This document shows positions 1 through 6,100 of a stretch of DNA of 9,165 bases, piece after piece (position 1 is the stretch's first letter; each line of letters starts with the position of its first letter). The notes under the pieces were generated by a model, which had not been told where the DNA came from, made no database searches, and saw only the letters and a list, made by a program, of their open reading frames with translations. This DNA is from Promethearchaeota archaeon (GTDB lineage Archaea; Asgardarchaeota; Lokiarchaeia; Sigyniarchaeales; SOKP01), in contig JAUWZT010000149.1 in assembly GCA_030615145.1 (NCBI GenBank), forward strand, positions 1-9,165, read 5' to 3'. The translations under genes and the position numbers were made by a program.

Positions 1-150
1 ACCATCAATTACTAGCTCGTTTGCGTTTAATACTGATTGGGCGTAGTAATTGACAGGGTAGGAAGATATAGGGTCGTTCCAGTTGAGTAGTTCAAATTTA
101 GGTTCGAATTGCCCGTTAATAACTGTATTCTGAGAATTAAACTCTAAATC
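1..150 (-). other. Start of a further carbohydrate-binding-like module (residue about 2885 onward, cut by window edge)
   Basis: VINGQFEPKFELLNWNDP (2894-2911) matches the common opening of CBM/galactose-binding-like modules ('xxNGxFExxxxxxW'). It shows that the ectodomain continues past the window with at least one more module. Only about 50 residues are visible, so the assignment is tentative. Confidence 0.3.
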
Positions 151-3100
151 TGTCCATAAGAGGAGGTCTTCAAATATAGTATCAATGTCGTGAAGATTTT
201 CGTTAAAACAATAAATTATTTCCCTATTCAGCGAATTGCTAGAAAAAGTAATGTCATTCATCGCTTCTCCCACTCCAGAATAATCTATAATTTCAGAATC
301 GTTATAATTTTCAGCCCAACTGGCAGGATCTGAAAAATTGACTTTATTGAAAATTTGATTTTTTACTTCTAAAATTTCAATAAAACTATTTTCAACAGTA
401 ATAATAGGATAAAGAGAAGTCACTCCAGAAAGGGAAAACCCTATCTGTTTAATTCCATCAATAAAAAAATCCCATATATCTAATGAATTCTGCTTTTCAT
501 AAGAAATTTCAATAGTATGTATTCCTTCGTCTAATTGAGAAGTATCAATATAAATATCTTCCGAAGTTCCAATATTTATTGTAAAGGAATTTGCAGAATT
601 TTGGTCTTTATAATAGGTTATTGACATTCGGTATTTGGAGTTTTGATCAACATTAACTTTTTCTGGATACGGTTCTTTTTTATCGTTTAAATAGATACCC
701 CCAGAGCGCACCTCTAAACCATTATTCCCTCCTCTTTCCGTATTTGCATAACCCCTTGTATTCCACTGTGGATTATTCAAATTATCTTTATCTGTAAAAA
801 GAAGACACTGAAATTGACGCATTATTAATTCGTTTAGGGTAATTGGAGAACCATATCCTTCTAAAGATACTCGAAATGTTATGATTCCATCTTGAACAAA
901 ATTATCTGTTAAAGTTCCAGTATTTAAGCGTAAATAATTATAATCATAAACGTGTTCTTCTATTAACGATCCGCTCTTACCATAAAACGAGAAAATATTA
1001 TTATTCCCCTTTTTAAAAACACCTTCTGAGATAAGATTTGATGTAGGATTTAAGAAACTTGCTTTAGCAGGGTTGTTTGATAACTTATAGAATTTTTGAT
1101 TAATAATTTCTGAATAAATCGATTCACCGTAATTATACGTCTTTATCCTATTATTACCATCATTTAAAGCGTAAAAATAATTGAAAATTCCAGGTGTGTC
1201 TGGTTCCTCATGTGTAAAATACTCGTAACCCCCTTCAGTTTTTAACGCAATTTGAATTTTTTTTGGTGAATCAGTGCCAATTGCTTTTTGAGCGAATGCT
1301 GTGGAAAGAAATATTGATTTTATGCTGTCAGAATCATCATTATGGTCGACTTTAAAGGAAATATCAAGAATAATGTTAGAAGAGGTTAGACTATATTGAT
1401 TCCCTACGAGAAAATAATAGTCTTGTAAGGTTAAAGCAGTTTTTTTAGAAACTGTTCCCGTGCCTCCATAATATTGAGAATTGTGAATTATTCGATCTTC
1501 AATAATTTCAGGTTTATAGGCTAATGTATTAGGAATATTATATACATCTCCTATAGAAAGAATAGAAGAATAATCTTCAAGCCCCAAATCAGTTCTAAAA
1601 TCGATAGACGAGGATAACATTAGATCCTCAACCCAAGCGGAATCAAAATAAGAATTTTCATTAATAGATTGGTAGGAATTAGGATCAACAAAATCCTGAC
1701 CAGTTGCAAATTGTGAAAGCGTTGATGTTGATGATACCGTATTAAAATCGTTATAATTAATTGTTCCGTAGTTCGTACGTAGATTATTAAATTCCGTTAA
1801 ATCTGAAAGTTGAGACATCAGCGTAAATTCTGAAGAGACCATCTTTCCGGGTCTTAAAATAAAAGGAAGTCCGCTCGCTACTGGAGTAGTTTGGAAATTC
1901 CAATCAAATCCTCTAGTACCGTAATTAAAGGTCCAAGAACCATCGTTAATGTTTTTTAATTGGAAATTTAAGTTATCTCCAACTAATTGAGAATTTGAAG
2001 CAGTAATAGGTTGATCGTAAGAACCTTCTTCTCTATTGCTTTTAGTAGAGAAGTATTCGGAGGATTCTGCTAATGTTGCTTCGTAATAATATCGCACTAC
2101 ATAATAAATGTCAGAGCTAGACAAAGAGTTAGAAATCCAATCATAAATCTCTAAATTACACATCAAACCTTTTTTATCTTGACTTAACGAATAAGCATTT
2201 GGACTTACTTTTTCGATATTATCAAACTCGTAAGTTCCAAGTGTATAGCACTTTCGAGTTTTAAAAATATTGATAATTGATTTCACGGGTGAATTAGAAA
2301 AGGGGATACAGATAATATTTTGATCATCATCTATACGATTAAGTAGCATTTGTTCTGTAAATGTATTAACATCATAGTAAAGCGGAATAACGTATTTTTC
2401 AATGATTTCTGTGATAACCGTCGTTTTATAGATGCCATTATTAGATGCAACTATTAACGACTCAAAATATGGTTCTTTAGAATTAATTATAGCTCGAATT
2501 TTAAAATCAATAGCTTCCCTAAAAAATAACTCCGAATTAGGTTCAAAACTCATTGCTGGATATTTCCAACCGTTTTCGCCGTTATCTTCAAGATAGTAGA
2601 AGAGAGCATCGTCTTCGTTGTATTCATCTTTAGACACTCCTATTACCAAAATTTCTCCTAGATTAATTTTAAAAGATGATATATCTGCGATAATACCTTT
2701 AATTTGTTCTTCAAAAATAGTAGTAGAATTATTGTAAAGATCGGTATTTAGCGTGTAAATTATGGAAATAGGTTTAGAAGTGCTCTGTGGGTAAATTGCT
2801 CCAATACATAATTGATCTTTTAATAACGATAGTGTTGTAATAGAATAGAAAGCGGGAAGTTGTGTTTCTGATTCTTGGATATATCTTAATTTGTGATCAA
2901 AAGAAAGTTTTACTATATAATTTACATCGTTGGACGAGTTGCTTATACACAAGTATAACTTTGCATCGTTTATGATTTGAGTTTCAAATAAAAACTCTTT
3001 GATTATTGGCCCTTCAATTGGCTGAGGATAAGAGATATCGTCGCTAACATTGATGGTCTGGTTATGCTCAAAGGAGTGAATAGTAGCGTTATAAAGATAT

Positions 3101-6100
3101 AATCTTAGTTCGTTTGAAGCCCCTTTTTTATTAAATAAGATTAAGTCTATTCTATTGTCGTTGTTCAAATCCTGCGATCGAATTACAAAATCAGAGAGTG
3201 AAATACCTAATTCAATAGTTCTATTAATGAACCATTGATTCGTGAAATGATTATAATTATAAACATAGATTTTCCCACCTTCATCGATTAGAAAGGGAGA
3301 AATGATATTAGAGTTATCAAACCTTCCATAAGAACCGTAAAAATAAGTGTTTGGTCTTTCGTCATATGTTAAATTAACAGGTAAATATCCTCTCTGATGT
3401 GGCAAGAGAGAATAAAAGGTTTCATTTACATCGTACCATTCAACTGTAAAAGCACCATCATTTGTGGTTGAAGTCCCTAATGGAACCCAAACTTGTTCGT
3501 TAAATTTGTAATAACTAAGGTCAACAGTGATGTTACTCTTTAACACATCTAAATTCCAGTTATTTAGAAATCCGTTAAATTGGTGAGGATCAGTTGAATA
3601 GTTCCGATTTTGGTCGTAAAAAAAAGTATCTCCGAAGTTCAACATTTGATGAAGGGTATGATTCTTTTCTTTATACACATAAAGTTTAATATCTTTAATT
3701 TGTACATTATCGGCCCTATCGATAATTCGAGCGTAAATCCAATTATATCCTTCATTAAAGTCGTTTGGATTTAGTTCTAACGCATAATATGGAAAAATTT
3801 CGGAAGACTTATCTAACGCCATGCGTCCTATTAACTCTTCAGAGCGATTATAGATCTTAACTTCCTTTATGTTGTGTAGAAGCAGATGCTCGTGTTCAAC
3901 ATAAAAATGATTATCGTACGGATTATCTGTTATATATCCTGGCGTGAAATAGAGCGTTCTATGTTCTGGATTAGCCGTACCGAACATAACATTTCCAAAA
4001 CTGCTTTTTTTACCCAAGATCCAGTATTCTCTCTTAGTTTCTCCGTTAGAATTTGGCATTATTTTTCCAAAAGAACCTGTCGCCTTTAAAGCGTCGAATT
4101 TACCTAAATATTTTAGAGTAGATATTGTACTTCCATTATTACATTCCAAAGTAAAAAAAAATTCGAGTGAATTTTTAGTAGATTGATTTGGATATTGAAA
4201 CCCATATACATATTCATACCACTCGGGATCAGAAGTAATAAAATCAATGACGTTGAAATCATTTAATTCCCAAGTTTCTCCATTAAAGGAAAAAGATGAT
4301 TCCCACCCTAAATCGCAAGTTACGCCTTTTAATAACAAATTAGTAGTGCTATTAAGAAAATTCCTATATCGTTCGTCAAATGTTATTTCTTGGGCAATAG
4401 AGTCAAATGTAAAAGGAATCGGAATTCCTTGTGCGGTAATTATTTCTTCAATATGAATTATATTTAAGTCTTTAAGTGGAATCTCTTGACCGTTCCAATA
4501 AATAATATTTTCGTAACAAAGCGTTCCGTTAAGTGTATATCCATCGTAAAACGAATAGGTAAGTCTATTGGATTCTAAATAAGAATTCTGTTGTGTTTCA
4601 AGATTTTTAGAGTAGCCCGTGATGATTAAATTATTTTCTAGAATTTTGTTTATCTGAATTTTTACGCTATTTACTTCTTCGTTATTTTTTAAAGATAAAC
4701 TTAAATTAGTACGATCGTTAAAAAATACCGTTTGTTCAAATAGATGTCCATTAATTGTCATGTTATTAATGTATGGGGGGCAATTTTCAATATAAAATGG
4801 GTTATCATCTATAAAGGGATAGTTAAGATCTCTATTATCAAATATTTGATTAGAATCATCTAAAACTATGCCATTTTCTATAAATTCTAGTTTAAAATCA
4901 TCTACTACGACCCCCCATTGATTTTTAAACAATTTATTATCGGTGGTATAAAAAGAATTCAAAAACTCTGTTATTAACTTAGCATAAATATAATCAGTTG
5001 AAGTTATAATCTCATCGAGATATAAATAAATAGTTAAAGGGGCTTTCAAAATATAATATATCTCTCCCTTATTATTGGAAAAGGAGAGAAAGTCATCAAT
5101 ATCGAACGAATTCATAGCAATTGTCGCGATATTGTTAGGACTACCTATTTTTTCGTTAAACTGGTTAAAAATTTCTAAATTTATCTTAACTGATTCTGAC
5201 TTAAGATAATTTGTTATGGTTGTGTCATCGGTTCCATTTTGAAAGGTAAAAAAGGGATGAATCTTTAAAATAGTTCTTAGGGTATAATTTCCAGTCTGCT
5301 CAGAGTATAAATTTGGTGTTATCAATCCTGACCTTCCAATAGAGTTTGGCCCATCAATCAAAGAATCTCCGTTAAAATGACGGTATCCAATGCAATCAAA
5401 AGTGGAATTTAGATAACTGATTGATCTTGGGTTTGGTTCTTGAGACAAGTTTGCTGGCAAAAAATATTGAAAGTTATCACGCGATTCGTTAAAATAATAA
5501 CCCTGGCTAAACGAGGAAAAGGCAACAAAGTCCTCCCTTTGATCAAGTTTAATACCAAAATCAGACAAGACGTTTAAATCGGTGGTTATAGTTCTTTTTT
5601 CGAAGAAAATAAAAGGATCCTTGGCTTTATCTAACGAATAATCTTGAATTTGACAACCTGAACTGTTTTCCCATTGGAATTCAAACAGAATGTTATTAAA
5701 CCAAAGGTTTAGCCCTGTAGTAGAATTAGTATAAATTGGATTTAAAGTCTGGAGTTTAAACTTGAAAATAATAAAGATGTCTTCATAACTCTGATTAGAT
5801 AATTCGTATACTTCTGAAAAAAGATCCTTCTTCTTTTGATTAGATAATTGAAAAAGTTGATTGTTGGTTAATGCGTTAATCTTAAAAGAATTATCGTCTA
5901 TCTCAAATAGTAATTCTTCCGAAAATGCGCTCCATTTATTATTCAAATAGATATCCTTAAGTTCGTAATCTTTTTTCCAATCGTTAAAAATTAATTCATC
6001 TGAGAGTACTAAATCAAAATTTTTGTTGGACTCCACCATTATCATCGTTTCACAAGTCAAAGAGCCTAAAATTGGGGAACCTTCGGGTCTTGATTGATCG

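Noticed and set aside
3886..4089. Plus-strand ORF of 67 codons
   Set aside because: It lies wholly antisense within the open minus-strand frame, has no promoter or ribosome site, and its composition looks like a shadow translation.
4247..4456. Plus-strand ORF of 69 codons
   Set aside because: Antisense to the giant gene, with no supporting signals or recognisable protein features.
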